A DNA stretch of 64,000 bases. It comes from DSNY01 sp964539745 (GTDB taxonomy: Bacteria; Pseudomonadota; Gammaproteobacteria; Burkholderiales; Burkholderiaceae_F). The notes below the pieces were generated by a model that was not told the origin of the DNA, ran no database searches, and saw nothing but the letters and a program-made list of their open reading frames with translations. The position numbers were made by a program, and so were the translations under genes. The DNA is taken from assembly GCA_964539745.1 (NCBI GenBank), contig CAZIJU010000001.1:81259-145258 (forward strand), read 5' to 3'. Within the stretch, counting starts at the first letter, position 1; each line of letters opens with the position of its first letter. Shown one piece after another: positions 17,328-27,618 of this stretch.

Positions 17328-17354
17328 GTTGGGGTTCGCTTCGCTCACCCCAAC
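17328..17354. repeat. Palindromic REP-like hairpin between convergent genes
   Basis: GTTGGGGT (17328-17335) and ACCCCAAC (17347-17354) are perfect eight-base arms around TCGCTTCGCTC. A partial copy (GTTGGGGTGAGGC) lies about 40 bases upstream. Similar palindromes recur between genes in many proteobacteria. Lying between the MFS gene and the convergent glnE, it could end transcripts from both sides, though no T-run follows. Confidence 0.6.
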
Positions 17355-17406
17355 CTACGTGCTACGTGCTCGCGACGACGCCGTCACGCGACGCAGCGAT
17401 GCGGCG

Positions 17407-20358
17407 TCAATCCGTGCCGAACACCGCCCGCCACAACGCGCGCACGGCATCGATCTGCGGCTGCACTTCGGCGTGCGGAACGCGCGCGAACGGCGCACCG
17501 TTGAGCCGCAGTCCGTGCTGCAGCTTGCGGTAGAGCCGGTACGCGTCGGCGCAGGCGGCGGCCAGCCGCGCGTCGATCAGCCCGAGTTCGCCGGCGATCG
17601 CCAGCAGCGCGATGTTGCCGAGGTTGCCGAGCAGCCGCGGGTACCGGTGCGAATGCGCGAGCACGAGAAACTGGACGACGAACTCGATGTCGACCATGCC
17701 GCCGCGGTCGTGCTTGAGGTCGAACAGCGGCGAGCGGTTCGGGTGCCCCTCGAGCATGCGCTTGCGCATCTCGAGCACGTCGGCGGCGAGCTTCGCGAGA
17801 TCGCGCTCGCGCGCGAGCACTTCGTTGCGCAGCCGCTCGAACGCCGCGCCGAGCGGCGCGAAGCCCGCGCAGTAGCGTGCGCGCGTCAGCGCCTGGTGCT
17901 CCCAGGTCCACGCGCCGAGCCCATCGTCGTTGCGCTGGTAGCGCTCGAAAGACTCGAACGCAGAGACGAGCAGCCCGGCTTCGCCGTGCGGCCGCAGCCG
18001 CAGGTCGATGTCGAACAGGTTGCCGCTGGAGGTCTGCGCCGACAGCCAGGTGATCAGCCGGCGCGCGAGCATCGTGTAGATCTCGCCGGCGTCGGCGTCG
18101 GCGTCGTCGTAGACGAACACGAGATCCAGATCCGAGGCGTACCCGAGTTCCTTGCCGCCGATCTTGCCGTAGCCGATCACCGCGAAGCGCGGCTGCTCGC
18201 GGTGCCGGCGCGGCATCGCCTTCCACGCCATCGCGAGCGCGAGCGCGATCGTCACGTCCGCCAGCGCGGACAGATGATCGGCGAGCCGCTCGACCGTCAG
18301 CCGGCCGTCGAGGTCCGCGAGCAGCAGCCGGAAAACCTGCGCGTGGTGCGCGTCGCGCAGCAGGTTCATCGCGCGCTCGGGATCGTCGCGCAGCTCGGCT
18401 TCGTGCTCGGCCAGATGCGCTGCCACCTCGGCGCCCCACAACGGCCACGAGTCGAGCGTCATCTCGCGCTCGGCGAGCCGCTCGTCGAGCAGCTCGTCGA
18501 GCAGGATCGGATGCCGCGCCAGGTAGTCGGTCGCCCAGCGACTCGATGCGAGTACGCGCAGCACGCGCGCGAACGCCTGCGGGTACTGGTTCAGCAGCGC
18601 GACGTAGGTGCTGCGGCCGGCGATCACGTCGATCAACTGCAGGAAACGCGCGAGCACCTCGTCGGCGACCACGCCGGTCGCATGCGGCGCGCCCCCTGCG
18701 GCCACGCCGCGCGCAGCATCCGCCGCCGCGTCGACCGCGCGCGTCACGAGCCCGTCGATGGCGCGCCGCACCGACTCGCTCGCGGCGACCACGCGCCGCG
18801 CCGCCAGCGCGTCGGCGACGCGCTGCGCGGTTTCGGCCGGATCCGCGTATCCGAGCTGCGCCATGCGACGCACGAGCGGCTCGCCGAGCGCGAGCGCCTC
18901 CTTGCCGTCGTCGCGCTCGGCGCGTCCGTTTCCGGGCGCGAGGAAGATCGCGTCGAAGGCCTTCGCGACGAACTCGCGCGTCTCGTCGAAGCGGCTGCGC
19001 AGCGCTTCGGCCGAAGGCAGCCGCAGCATCGCCGCGACGCGCGCCAGCTCGGCCGGCTCGTCCGGCAGCAGATGCGTCTGCGCGTCGTCGACGTACTGCA
19101 GCGCGTGCTCGAGCCGGCGCAGGAAGTCGTACGCGGCGGCGAGCCGCTCGCAGATCGGCGCGGCGAGCGCGCCCAGTTGCGCCAGCGTCGCGAGCGTGGC
19201 AAGCGTGCTGCGGTTTCTGAGTCGCGCGTCGCGACCGCCGCGGATCACCTGGAAGGTCTGCGCGATGAACTCGATCTCGCGGATTCCGCCGCGGCCGAGC
19301 TTGACGTTGTCCTGCGCCTGCGCGCGCGCCGCGCGCTTGCGCGAGGTTTCGGCGCGGATCAGCGCATGAAGGTCGCGCAGCGAGGCGATCGCGTTGAAGT
19401 CGAGGTACTTGCGGTAGACGAAGGGACGGACGAGCTGGTCGAGCGCACGGCACTGCGCGTCGAACGCCGCGGCGTCGGCGAACACCGGCGCCGAGATCAC
19501 ACGGCCCTTGAGCCACGCGAAACGCTCCCATTCGCGCCCCTGCCGAACCAGGTACTCCTCGAGCATCGCGTTGGATACCGCCAGCGGTCCGGCGTCGCCG
19601 TTGGGCCGCAGCCGCATGTCGACGCGGAAGACGAAGCCGTCGCCGGTCACATCCGACAGCGCGGCGATCAGCCGGCGGCCGAGCCGCTCGAAGAACTCGT
19701 GGTTCGTCAGCGCGCGCCGCGCTTCGGCGAACTCGCCGCTCGGCCGCGTCTCGCCGTCCTCGTCGTAGACGAAAACCAGGTCGAGGTCGGACGAAACGTT
19801 CAGCTCGCCGCCGCCGCCCTTGCCCATCGCGACGACCAGCAGGTCCTGCGGCACGCCGTCGCGGCTCGTCGGCACGCCGTGAACGCGCGCCAGCGCGCGC
19901 GCATGCGCCGCGACCGCGCGCTGCACGGCCACTTCGGCGAGCGCGGTCATGGTTCCGACCACTTCAGCGAGCGACGCGGCGCCGCCCAGGTCGCGCGCGA
20001 TCACCCCGAGCAGGACCTGACGGCGCAGACGGCGCAGCGCGACAGCAAGCTTGTCGGCGAAATCCTCACCGGCGGGTTCGGCACCGAGCCGCGCCAGCGA
20101 TTCGTCGAGCACGGCTTCGATGCGCTCGCGTGGCCACGGTGCGGCGGCAAGTTCGCGCAGTCGCGCCACATTGGCCGCGTCGTCGGCGTGCGCGCCGAGC
20201 TCGGCCGCAAGCGCGCGCTGCACGTAGCGCGAAAGCGCCAGCGCGGCGGCGCAGCCGGCTTCGACGGATTCGTTCGTGGCGGGGATCAAGACGGGCGGAA
20301 CGGTCGTCGTGCTAGCCTCGGTCGGCGAAGCGCCCGCGCTGCGCGTTGATGCGCGCAT
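17407..20358 (-). CDS. glnE: Glutamine synthetase adenylyltransferase/deadenylase
   Basis: About 983 residues with duplicated nucleotidyltransferase domains. The N-terminal adenylyl-removing half carries GGGELNVSSDLDLVFVYDEDG and the C-terminal adenylyl-transferring half GGKELGYASDLDLVFVYDDAD. Each is followed by a GlnD PII-uridylyltransferase-type helical region (LGRGGIREIEFIAQ; DRGGMVDIEFVVQFL). GlnE attaches and removes AMP on glutamine synthetase under PII control. I used the ATG at complement 20358; an ATG at 20412 and a longer open frame exist. The family core only begins at about ESVEAGCAAALALSRYVQ, so the first residues are doubtful. Divergent from yhdP. Confidence 0.95.
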   Translation of the reverse strand: MRASTRSAGASPTEASTTTVPPVLIPATNESVEAGCAAALALSRYVQRALAAELGAHADDAANVARLRELAAAPWPRERIEAVLDESLARLGAEPAGEDFADKLAVALRRLRRQVLLGVIARDLGGAASLAEVVGTMTALAEVAVQRAVAAHARALARVHGVPTSRDGVPQDLLVVAMGKGGGGELNVSSDLDLVFVYDEDGETRPSGEFAEARRALTNHEFFERLGRRLIAALSDVTGDGFVFRVDMRLRPNGDAGPLAVSNAMLEEYLVRQGREWERFAWLKGRVISAPVFADAAAFDAQCRALDQLVRPFVYRKYLDFNAIASLRDLHALIRAETSRKRAARAQAQDNVKLGRGGIREIEFIAQTFQVIRGGRDARLRNRSTLATLATLAQLGALAAPICERLAAAYDFLRRLEHALQYVDDAQTHLLPDEPAELARVAAMLRLPSAEALRSRFDETREFVAKAFDAIFLAPGNGRAERDDGKEALALGEPLVRRMAQLGYADPAETAQRVADALAARRVVAASESVRRAIDGLVTRAVDAAADAARGVAAGGAPHATGVVADEVLARFLQLIDVIAGRSTYVALLNQYPQAFARVLRVLASSRWATDYLARHPILLDELLDERLAEREMTLDSWPLWGAEVAAHLAEHEAELRDDPERAMNLLRDAHHAQVFRLLLADLDGRLTVERLADHLSALADVTIALALAMAWKAMPRRHREQPRFAVIGYGKIGGKELGYASDLDLVFVYDDADADAGEIYTMLARRLITWLSAQTSSGNLFDIDLRLRPHGEAGLLVSAFESFERYQRNDDGLGAWTWEHQALTRARYCAGFAPLGAAFERLRNEVLARERDLAKLAADVLEMRKRMLEGHPNRSPLFDLKHDRGGMVDIEFVVQFLVLAHSHRYPRLLGNLGNIALLAIAGELGLIDARLAAACADAYRLYRKLQHGLRLNGAPFARVPHAEVQPQIDAVRALWRAVFGTD

Positions 20359-20500
20359 CGACGTGTCGCGACCGCAACGGCTCCCGGGCGATCGCGTTCG
20401 GGCCGGGGGCATTGTAAGTCGACGAACCGAGGCTACGGAACCGAACGCAACCCGCTCGCGCTTGACCCGGAGCTGCCCGCGCCCGTCGCCGTTTCCGCCC

Positions 20501-23500
20501 GTGAAACCCGGACACCCACACCGCTCCCAACCCGCCACCGCGACGCTCGTCGAGCTCGAGCACGCTGTCGAGGAGGCGGTCGGACACGCGATCGACGCGA
20601 CCGAACGAACGCTCGCCGATCGCTTCGGTGCCGGGTGCGTACGCGGGCTGCGGTGGACGCTGAAAGCGCTCGCCGTCGCCGCGCTCGTCGCCTACTTCGC
20701 GTTCGGTGCGGCGCTGCTCGCCACACGCTACTGGCTGATGCCGCACATCGACGCGTATCGGCCCGCGCTCGAGCGCGAGGCGAGCCGGCTGGTGGGCGCC
20801 GACGTCCGCATCGGCCGCATCGACACGCGCTGGCGGGCGTTCAATCCGCATCTGCGGCTCGACGACGTGCGGCTGCTCGACGCGAACGGCGAAGTTCGGC
20901 TCGCGCTGCCGCAGCTCGAAGCGACCCTTTCGTGGGCGAGCGTGCCGACGCTCTCGCTGCGCTTCGCGTCGCTGTCGATCATCGCTCCGGCGCTCGATGT
21001 GCGGCGGCTGCCCGGCGGACGCTTCGCGGTCGCCGGGTTCACGCTCGACCCCGCGGGCGGCGGCGACGGCGGTGCGGCCGACTGGCTGCTTGCGCAGAAG
21101 CGCGTCGCGATCCGCCACGCCACGCTGCGCTACACCGACGAGACGCAACCGCCCGTGCAGCCGCTCGTGTTCGAAGACGTGAACCTCGTCCTCGAAGCGG
21201 GTCTCGCCTCGCACCGCTTCGCGCTGCAGGCGCGCCCGCCGGCCGATCTGGCGGGGCCGATCGACGTGCGCGCCCGCATCGACCACGGCTGGGGCGAACG
21301 GCGGTCGGACCTGCGGCGCTGGACCGGACGCGTATTCGCGCAGATGGACTACGCCGACGTGGCGCGCATCGCGCGGCTGGCGCACGTGCCGGCGGAGACG
21401 GTCGCGATCGCGCGCGCGCACGGCGCGCTGCGCGCCTGGCTCGACTTCGACGCGCTCGCCGCAACGCGCTTCACCGCCGATGTCGCGCTCGCCGACGTCG
21501 ACGCGCGGCTCGGCGCCGACCTCGAGCCGCTGCGCCTGTCCGCGGTGCGCGGCCGCTTCACGCAGCGGGTCTGGGGCAACGACTTTGAGGGCGGGCACGA
21601 GCTGGCGCTCGCGCGCTTTTCGATGCAGGCCGAACGGTTCGCGCTGCCGCCGACCGACATGCGGCTGCGCCTGACACGCGCAGCCGACGACAGGCCGCAG
21701 CGTGGCGAACTCGACGCGAGCGTCGTTTCGCTCGATACGCTGAGTGCGCTGGCCACCCACGTTCCGCTGGCGCGCGATCTGCGCGCGTTCGCTGCGCGAC
21801 ACGCGATACGAGGGCGGCTCGCGGACCTGAAGCTCGCCTGGGAGGGCGAGCCCGCTGCGCCGAGGCGCTTTTCGCTGCGTTCGCGCTTCGACGGGCTCGG
21901 CTCGAGCGCGCAGCCGGCCGAACCGCCCTCCGCGCAGGCGGGTGCGGCCGCGACCGGACGGCCGCGCCCCGGCCTGCCGGGCTTCGAAAACCTGGCCGGC
22001 ACGATCGAAGCGACCGAAGCTGGCGGAACGGTGCTGGTCGACGCCCGCGATGCGGTGCTTGAGTTTCCGGGCGTCTTCGAGCAGCCCCGCGTGCCGTTGC
22101 GCCAGTTCGCGGCGCGCGCATCCTGGACGATGCGCCCGCAGTTCGACCTGCGCATCGACAGCTTCGCCGCGTCCAACGACGACCTCGAACTGAATGCGAG
22201 CGGCTCGTACCGCAACGGCGGCAAGGGACCGGGCCTGGCCGATCTGAGCGGCCGCATCGTGCGCGCACAGGCGCGCGCCGTGCATAGGTACGTGCCGCTG
22301 GTGGCGGGCACCAACACGCGCGCGTGGCTGCGCCACGCGCTGGTCGCGGGCGAAGCGGTCGAGGGCAACTTCAGGCTGCGCGGTGATCTGTGGGACTTTC
22401 CGTTCAACGACCCGAAGACCGGCGAATTCCGGGTGTCGGCGCGTGTGCGCGACGGCACGCTCGACTACATGCCCGCCGCGTTGGCCGGGCAGGCGCCCGG
22501 CGAAGGCGTGGACGCAACCGGCAAGCTCGTGCCGCAGGTTGCGCAGCGGTCGTGGCCGCGCATCGAAGGGATCGATGCCGAACTGATGTTCGAGCGCCAG
22601 CGCATGTCGATCACCGGACGGCGCGGCGCGATTTACGGGGTGCAACTGGCCAACGTGAAGGCCAGCATCCCCGATCTCGGCGCACGCGACGCGCATCTTT
22701 TGATCGGCGGCGAGGCCAACGGACCGCTCGCCGACATGCTGCGCTACGTGAACGCGTCGCCGGTCGGTCACTGGCTCGGCGATTTCCTCGCCGACGCGCA
22801 AGCCAGCGGCATCGGCCGGCTCGCGCTGAAGCTCGACATCCCGCTCGACAACGCCCGAACCACCCAGGTCGCCGGCAGCGTCGCCTTCCAGAACAGCGAC
22901 ATCGCGCTCGGCGCCGACATCCCGCCGTTCGCGCGCGCCGCGGGGCGCGTCGAGTTCACCGAGCGCTCGCTGCGCGTTGTCAACGTCACCGCGAACTTCG
23001 TCGGCGGCCAGGTTCGGGTCGACGCAACGACCGCCGACGACGGCACGATCGCCATCACCGCCGCCGGCACGGCCACACCGCAGGGCGTCAAGCGCGTGGT
23101 CGAACACGCGCTCGTGCAACGGCTGCTGGACCGTGCGCAGGGGACGGCGCGTTACACCGGCACCGTGACCGTGCGCACGCGGCACAGCAGCGGCGACAAG
23201 CCGCGACTGCGCGCCGAGCCGCCCGCGCGGATCGCGCCCGAAATCCGCATCGACTCCGACCTGGTCGGCTGGTCGTTCGACCTGCCCGCGCCCGCGCGCA
23301 AGGCCGCGCAGGAGGCGCTGCCGCTGCGCTTCGAGCTGATTCCGGTCGGATCCGATCGCGACAGCCTGCGCGTGACCACTGGCGCGCTGCTGGCGCTGCG
23401 GCTGGAGCGCGCGCGCGCCGCAGGCGGCGCCACGCGCGTCGTGCGCGGCGCGATCGGCATCGGCGAAGCGGCCCCCGTGCCCGCGGCCGGTGTGCTGGCG

Positions 23501-24727
23501 AGTGTGAACCTCGCGCGGCTGGACGTCGATCGCTGGCTGCCGTTTTTCGAAGGCAGCACCGCACCGGGCAGCGCCGGCGCGGAACGCGCGGGCGACGGCG
23601 GCATTCCGGACCTGCTCGCCCTTCGCGTCGGAGAACTCGTGATCGCCGGCAAGCCGATCGCCAACGTCGTGCTCGGTGCGACGCGCGCGGCTGACGGCCG
23701 CTGGGATGCCAACGTCGTGTCGGACCACGCCAGCGGCGCGCTCACCTGGCGGCCGGGCGCGGGAGGGGCGCCGGGCCGCGTCAGCGCCCGGCTTGCGCGC
23801 CTGGCGATTCCGGACGCACAGCGCGGCGAAGTGACCGAACTGCTCGACTCGCCGCCAGTGGACATTCCCGCGCTGGACGTGGTGGTCGACAGTTTCGAGC
23901 TCGGCCGCCGCAAGTTCGGCCGGCTCGAACTCCTCGCGCAGAATGTCGCGACCGGCGGCGGCAACGCGTGGCGCATGGACAAGCTGGAGATCGTCAATCC
24001 GGACGGGCGTCTTTCGGCGACGGGCCGCTGGGAACGCGAGGCCGGCGCGCCGCCCTCCGCGCCGCGCCGCATGACGCTGGCGATGTCGCTCGAGTTCGGC
24101 AACGCCGGTGCGCTGCTCGCGCGGCTCGGCATCCCGGACGCCGTACGCAACGGCAGCGGCAAGCTCGAAGGCGAGCTGTCATGGCGCGGCTCTGCCCTGG
24201 CGATCGACTATCCCTCGCTGTCGGGGCGGCTGCAGCTCGCCACCGCGAAGGGGCAGTTCCTCAAGGCCGATACCGGCGCTGCGCGGCTGCTCGGCGTGAT
24301 GTCGCTGCAGTCGCTGCCGCGGCGGATCGCGCTCGACTTCCGCGACGTGTTCTCAGAGGGGTTCGCTTTCGATCAGATCAGCGCGAACGCCGAGCTGAAG
24401 GGCGGCAAATTGTTCACGCGCGACTTCAAGATGCGCGGCGTCGCGGCCACCGTTCTGATCGAAGGCAGCATCGACCTGTTGAACGAAACGCAAAACCTGC
24501 ACGTGCTGGTGCTGCCGGAGATCGACGCCCGCTCGGCATCGCTCGTGTATGCTTTGATGGCCAACCCGGCGATCGGGCTGGGTACGTTCCTCGCGCAGAT
24601 GCTGTTGCGCGATCCGCTGTCCAAGGCCTTTTCCTACGAGTACGACGTGTCCGGCTCGTGGACCGACCCACAGGTGAAGCGCCGCGAACGCGCGGCAGCC
24701 GACGCCGCAGACACCCGCAGGCAGTAA
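20501..24727 (+). CDS. yhdP: YhdP/AsmA-like envelope protein
   Basis: About 1408 residues. After a short cytosolic N-terminus comes one membrane helix (LKALAVAALVAYFAFGAALLATRYWL). The rest is a very long periplasmic beta-rich region with a DUF3971-type middle (WPRIEGIDAELMFERQRMSITGRRGAIYGVQLANVKASIPDL) and an AsmA-like C-terminus (GDFRDV...FSEGFAFDQISANAELKGGKLFTRDFKMRG...GSIDL). YhdP-type proteins bridge the envelope and move phospholipids to the outer membrane. The GTG start at 20501 is a guess; the frame is open further upstream and no clear ribosome-binding site is visible. Confidence 0.9.
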   Translation: MKPGHPHRSQPATATLVELEHAVEEAVGHAIDATERTLADRFGAGCVRGLRWTLKALAVAALVAYFAFGAALLATRYWLMPHIDAYRPALEREASRLVGADVRIGRIDTRWRAFNPHLRLDDVRLLDANGEVRLALPQLEATLSWASVPTLSLRFASLSIIAPALDVRRLPGGRFAVAGFTLDPAGGGDGGAADWLLAQKRVAIRHATLRYTDETQPPVQPLVFEDVNLVLEAGLASHRFALQARPPADLAGPIDVRARIDHGWGERRSDLRRWTGRVFAQMDYADVARIARLAHVPAETVAIARAHGALRAWLDFDALAATRFTADVALADVDARLGADLEPLRLSAVRGRFTQRVWGNDFEGGHELALARFSMQAERFALPPTDMRLRLTRAADDRPQRGELDASVVSLDTLSALATHVPLARDLRAFAARHAIRGRLADLKLAWEGEPAAPRRFSLRSRFDGLGSSAQPAEPPSAQAGAAATGRPRPGLPGFENLAGTIEATEAGGTVLVDARDAVLEFPGVFEQPRVPLRQFAARASWTMRPQFDLRIDSFAASNDDLELNASGSYRNGGKGPGLADLSGRIVRAQARAVHRYVPLVAGTNTRAWLRHALVAGEAVEGNFRLRGDLWDFPFNDPKTGEFRVSARVRDGTLDYMPAALAGQAPGEGVDATGKLVPQVAQRSWPRIEGIDAELMFERQRMSITGRRGAIYGVQLANVKASIPDLGARDAHLLIGGEANGPLADMLRYVNASPVGHWLGDFLADAQASGIGRLALKLDIPLDNARTTQVAGSVAFQNSDIALGADIPPFARAAGRVEFTERSLRVVNVTANFVGGQVRVDATTADDGTIAITAAGTATPQGVKRVVEHALVQRLLDRAQGTARYTGTVTVRTRHSSGDKPRLRAEPPARIAPEIRIDSDLVGWSFDLPAPARKAAQEALPLRFELIPVGSDRDSLRVTTGALLALRLERARAAGGATRVVRGAIGIGEAAPVPAAGVLASVNLARLDVDRWLPFFEGSTAPGSAGAERAGDGGIPDLLALRVGELVIAGKPIANVVLGATRAADGRWDANVVSDHASGALTWRPGAGGAPGRVSARLARLAIPDAQRGEVTELLDSPPVDIPALDVVVDSFELGRRKFGRLELLAQNVATGGGNAWRMDKLEIVNPDGRLSATGRWEREAGAPPSAPRRMTLAMSLEFGNAGALLARLGIPDAVRNGSGKLEGELSWRGSALAIDYPSLSGRLQLATAKGQFLKADTGAARLLGVMSLQSLPRRIALDFRDVFSEGFAFDQISANAELKGGKLFTRDFKMRGVAATVLIEGSIDLLNETQNLHVLVLPEIDARSASLVYALMANPAIGLGTFLAQMLLRDPLSKAFSYEYDVSGSWTDPQVKRRERAAADAADTRRQ

Positions 24728-24737
24728 CGGATCCAGC

Positions 24738-25601
24738 GTGAGTTCGGTGCTTTCTTCGATGTCCGTCGCAGCGCACGCGGTCCGCGTCGCCGCCGTGCAG
24801 ATGGTGTCCACGCCGCGCGTCGACGACAACCTGCGCACGGCCGGGGCGCTGATCGCGCAGGCGGCCGCCGCAGGCGCGCGGATCGTCGCGCTGCCCGAGT
24901 ACTTCTGCCTGATGGGCCACACCGACGAGGCCAAGGTCGCCGCTCGCGAAGCCGACGGCCGTGGACCGATCCAGGACTTCCTCTCGGCGCAGGCGCGACG
25001 GCATGCGATCTGGCTCGTCGGCGGTACCGTGCCGCTCGCCGCGCCGCAGCCCGACCGCGTGAAGAATTCGGTGCTCGTCTACGGACCCGACGGCGCGCGG
25101 CTGGCGCGCTACGACAAGATCCATCTGTTCGCGTTCTCGCGCGGCGAGGAGCGCTACGACGAGGCGCGCACGATCGCGCCCGGCGAGCGCGTCGCGAGTT
25201 TCGAGTTCGCGGCGCCGGACGCACCGAAGCTCAAGGTCGGGCTTTCGGTCTGCTACGACCTGCGCTTCCCCGAGTTGTACCGCGCGCTTGCGGCCGACGG
25301 CACCGCGCCGGACCTGATCCTCGTGCCCGCGGCATTCACGGCGACGACCGGCCGCGCGCACTGGGAAACGCTGTTGCGAGCGCGTGCGATCGAAAACCTC
25401 TGTTACGTGCTGGCGCCGGCCCAAGGCGGCCGGCACGAAAACGGCCGCGCAACGTTCGGCCACACGATGCTGGTCGACCCCTGGGGCAGCGTGGTCGCAT
25501 CGGTGGCGTCCGGCCCCGGGCTTGTGATCGGCGACGTCGACACCGAACTGATCGCGCAGGTGCGAGCCGATCTGCCGGCGCTCGCGCATCGCGTGCTTTG
25601 A
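24738..25601 (+). CDS. Carbon-nitrogen hydrolase (Nit/nitrilase superfamily)
   Basis: 287 residues. The catalytic triad is E54 (ALPEYF), K127 (YDKIHLF) and C172 (SVCYDLRFPELYR), with a second conserved Glu in HWETLLRARAIENLCYV. This is the Nit1/Nit2-like branch, whose members act as omega-amidases or deaminated-glutathione amidases. A GTG start at 24738 with GGA six bases upstream was used; an ATG seven codons later is possible. It follows yhdP by ten bases and precedes tldD, an order conserved in Burkholderiales. Confidence 0.93.
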   Translation: MSSVLSSMSVAAHAVRVAAVQMVSTPRVDDNLRTAGALIAQAAAAGARIVALPEYFCLMGHTDEAKVAAREADGRGPIQDFLSAQARRHAIWLVGGTVPLAAPQPDRVKNSVLVYGPDGARLARYDKIHLFAFSRGEERYDEARTIAPGERVASFEFAAPDAPKLKVGLSVCYDLRFPELYRALAADGTAPDLILVPAAFTATTGRAHWETLLRARAIENLCYVLAPAQGGRHENGRATFGHTMLVDPWGSVVASVASGPGLVIGDVDTELIAQVRADLPALAHRVL

Positions 25602-25636
25602 CATGAGGATTCAGGATCGAGGATTCAGGATTTATT

Positions 25637-25942
25637 GAGACTCACGCAAGCTCGTGACACCGCGACCCCGCAAGTTCGCGTGGCCCGTCGGGACACCGGT
25701 TCCGTCATCCCGAGCACCGCGAGGGATCCCGGCATTGCAAGGGTCGGGAATCCCCGTCTTGGGCTCAGAATGACTCCCCATGGTCATCCCGAGCGAGCGA
25801 GAGGGATCTGCGCGCTGCGAAGCGCCGAGATTCCTCGCCTTCGGCTCGGAATGACAAGAGCGGCGTTGCGGCTCGGAATGACGAAGGTCGGACGGATGGG
25901 AGCGTCATGCGGTCGGTCGTGTCACGAAGATTCGTAATGCTC
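25637..25942. mobile_element. Non-coding element with imperfect terminal inverted repeats (element C)
   Basis: The left end GAGACTCACGCAAG then CTCGTGACAC and the right end (read as reverse complement GAGCATTACGAATC then TTCGTGACAC) match at 17 of 24 positions. Inside are two copies of the palindromic unit GTCATCCCGAGC...GCTCGGAATGAC (about 25695-25777 and 25780-25855) plus a third right arm. The 306-base element has no coding capacity and fills most of the 466 bases between the amidase gene and tldD. The other bases of that gap (25943-26067) hold low-complexity AATCCCGA/AATCCTGA motifs and the tldD leader. Confidence 0.6.
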
Positions 25943-26067
25943 GATAGCCGACCTCGCAGCGCGCCGTACCGCCCGTTTGCTCTTCGCTCGCTCGTGGGTC
26001 CTGCCTCCCGAATCCCGAGCCCTGAACGAATCCCGAATCCTGAGCCCTGAATCCTGACTGCTGCCCC

Positions 26068-27528
26068 ATGAAACTCACCGACCCCGCACTCGACCGCCTT
26101 GCGACCGCCAAGCGGCTGCTGCTCGACCCGTACGATCTGGACGAAGCGAAGCTGCAACACGCGCTCGCGACGATCTTCGAGCATCGCGCCGACTACGCGG
26201 ACCTGTACTTCCAGTACACGCGCAGCGAATCGTTTTCGCTCGAGGAAGGCATCGTCAAAAGCGGCAGTTTCGACATCGAGCAGGGCGTGGGCGTGCGCGC
26301 CGTCGTCGGCGATCGAACCGCATTCGCGTACTCGGACGATCTGTCGCCCGACGCGTTGATGGAGGCCGCGCGCTCCGCGCGCGCCATCGCGCGCGCCGGC
26401 GGCGGCGCGGTCAAAATCGCATCGCGGCTGGCGCCGCGCCCGCATCCGGTGCTTTATGGCGCCACCGATCCGGTTGCATCGCTCGACGCGGTCGCCAAGA
26501 TCCGGATGCTCGAGCGCATCGAAGCCATGGCGCGGGCACGCGATGCGCGCGTCAAGCAGGTGTTGGCCACGCTCGGCGCCGAGTACGACGTGGTGCTGAT
26601 CGCGCGCAGCGACGGGCTGCTCGCCGCCGACGTGCGGCCGCTGGTCCGGTTGTCGCTGACCGTGATCGCCGAGGACGACGGTCGCCGCGAACAGGGCTTT
26701 TCCGGCGGCGGCGGTCGGGTCGATCTCGCGTACTTCACCGACGAGCGGTTGCGGCAGTACGTGCAGACCGCGGTCGACATGGCGCTCGCCAACCTGCGCG
26801 CCCGAGCCGCGCCGGCGGGCGTGATGACCGTCGTGCTCGGCCCGGGCTGGCCCGGGATCCTGCTGCACGAGGCGGTCGGGCACGGGCTCGAAGGCGACTT
26901 CAATCGCAAGGGGTCGAGCGCTTTTTGCGGCCGCATCGGCAAGCGCGTCGCGTCCAAAGGGGTCACCGTGATCGACGACGGCACGATCCCGGAGCGGCGC
27001 GGCTCGCTCGCCATCGACGACGAAGGCAACCCGACGCAGCGCACCGTGCTGATCGAGGACGGCATTCTGCGCGGCTACATGCAGGACTCGCTGAACGCGC
27101 GGCTGATGAAGGCCCCGCTGACAGGCAACGCGCGGCGCGAATCGTTCGCGCACCTGCCGATGCCCCGCATGACCAACACGTACATGCTCGGCGGCGGGCA
27201 TGACCCGCGCGAGATCATCGCGTCGGTGAAAAACGGCATCTACGCGACCAACTTCGGCGGCGGCCAGGTCGACATCACCAACGGCAAGTTCGTCTTCAGT
27301 ATGGCCGAGGCCTACCTGATCGAGAACGGCCGCGTCACCGCACCGGTCAAGGGCGCCACGCTGATCGGCAATGGTCCCGACGCGCTCACGCGCGTGACGA
27401 TGATCGGCAATGACATGGCGCTCGACCCCGGCATCGGCACCTGCGGCAAGGACGGCCAGAGCGTGCCCGTCGGCGTGGGCCAACCGACGCTGCGCATCGA
27501 GGGGCTGACGGTCGGCGGGACCGGATGA
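26068..27528 (+). CDS. tldD: Metalloprotease TldD
   Basis: 486 residues, full length. The zinc motif HEAVGHGLEGD (H267, E268, H272) and the C-terminal GTCGKDGQSVPVGVGQPTLRIEGLTVGGTG are diagnostic. TldD with TldE forms a heterodimeric zinc protease that degrades unfolded peptides and processes microcin- and CcdA-type substrates. A tldE (pmbA) gene is not in this window. It is preceded by the repeat element that separates it from the amidase gene. Confidence 0.96.
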   Translation: MKLTDPALDRLATAKRLLLDPYDLDEAKLQHALATIFEHRADYADLYFQYTRSESFSLEEGIVKSGSFDIEQGVGVRAVVGDRTAFAYSDDLSPDALMEAARSARAIARAGGGAVKIASRLAPRPHPVLYGATDPVASLDAVAKIRMLERIEAMARARDARVKQVLATLGAEYDVVLIARSDGLLAADVRPLVRLSLTVIAEDDGRREQGFSGGGGRVDLAYFTDERLRQYVQTAVDMALANLRARAAPAGVMTVVLGPGWPGILLHEAVGHGLEGDFNRKGSSAFCGRIGKRVASKGVTVIDDGTIPERRGSLAIDDEGNPTQRTVLIEDGILRGYMQDSLNARLMKAPLTGNARRESFAHLPMPRMTNTYMLGGGHDPREIIASVKNGIYATNFGGGQVDITNGKFVFSMAEAYLIENGRVTAPVKGATLIGNGPDALTRVTMIGNDMALDPGIGTCGKDGQSVPVGVGQPTLRIEGLTVGGTG

Positions 27529-27618
27529 GCGGTCGGCCGCGCCCGCGCAGACGCATCATCTACTCAGTGCAAGGACAATAAGCCGCACTGCGTACCGCAA
27601 CGCGGCCGCAAGCGCCCC

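Noticed and set aside
20312..23728. Very long open frame antisense to yhdP (over 1100 codons); similar ones antisense to other genes
   Set aside because: Arg/His/Ala-rich translation with no motif. Long antisense frames are expected in GC-rich DNA opposite genes with G/C at third positions; the plus-strand genes carry clear family signatures.
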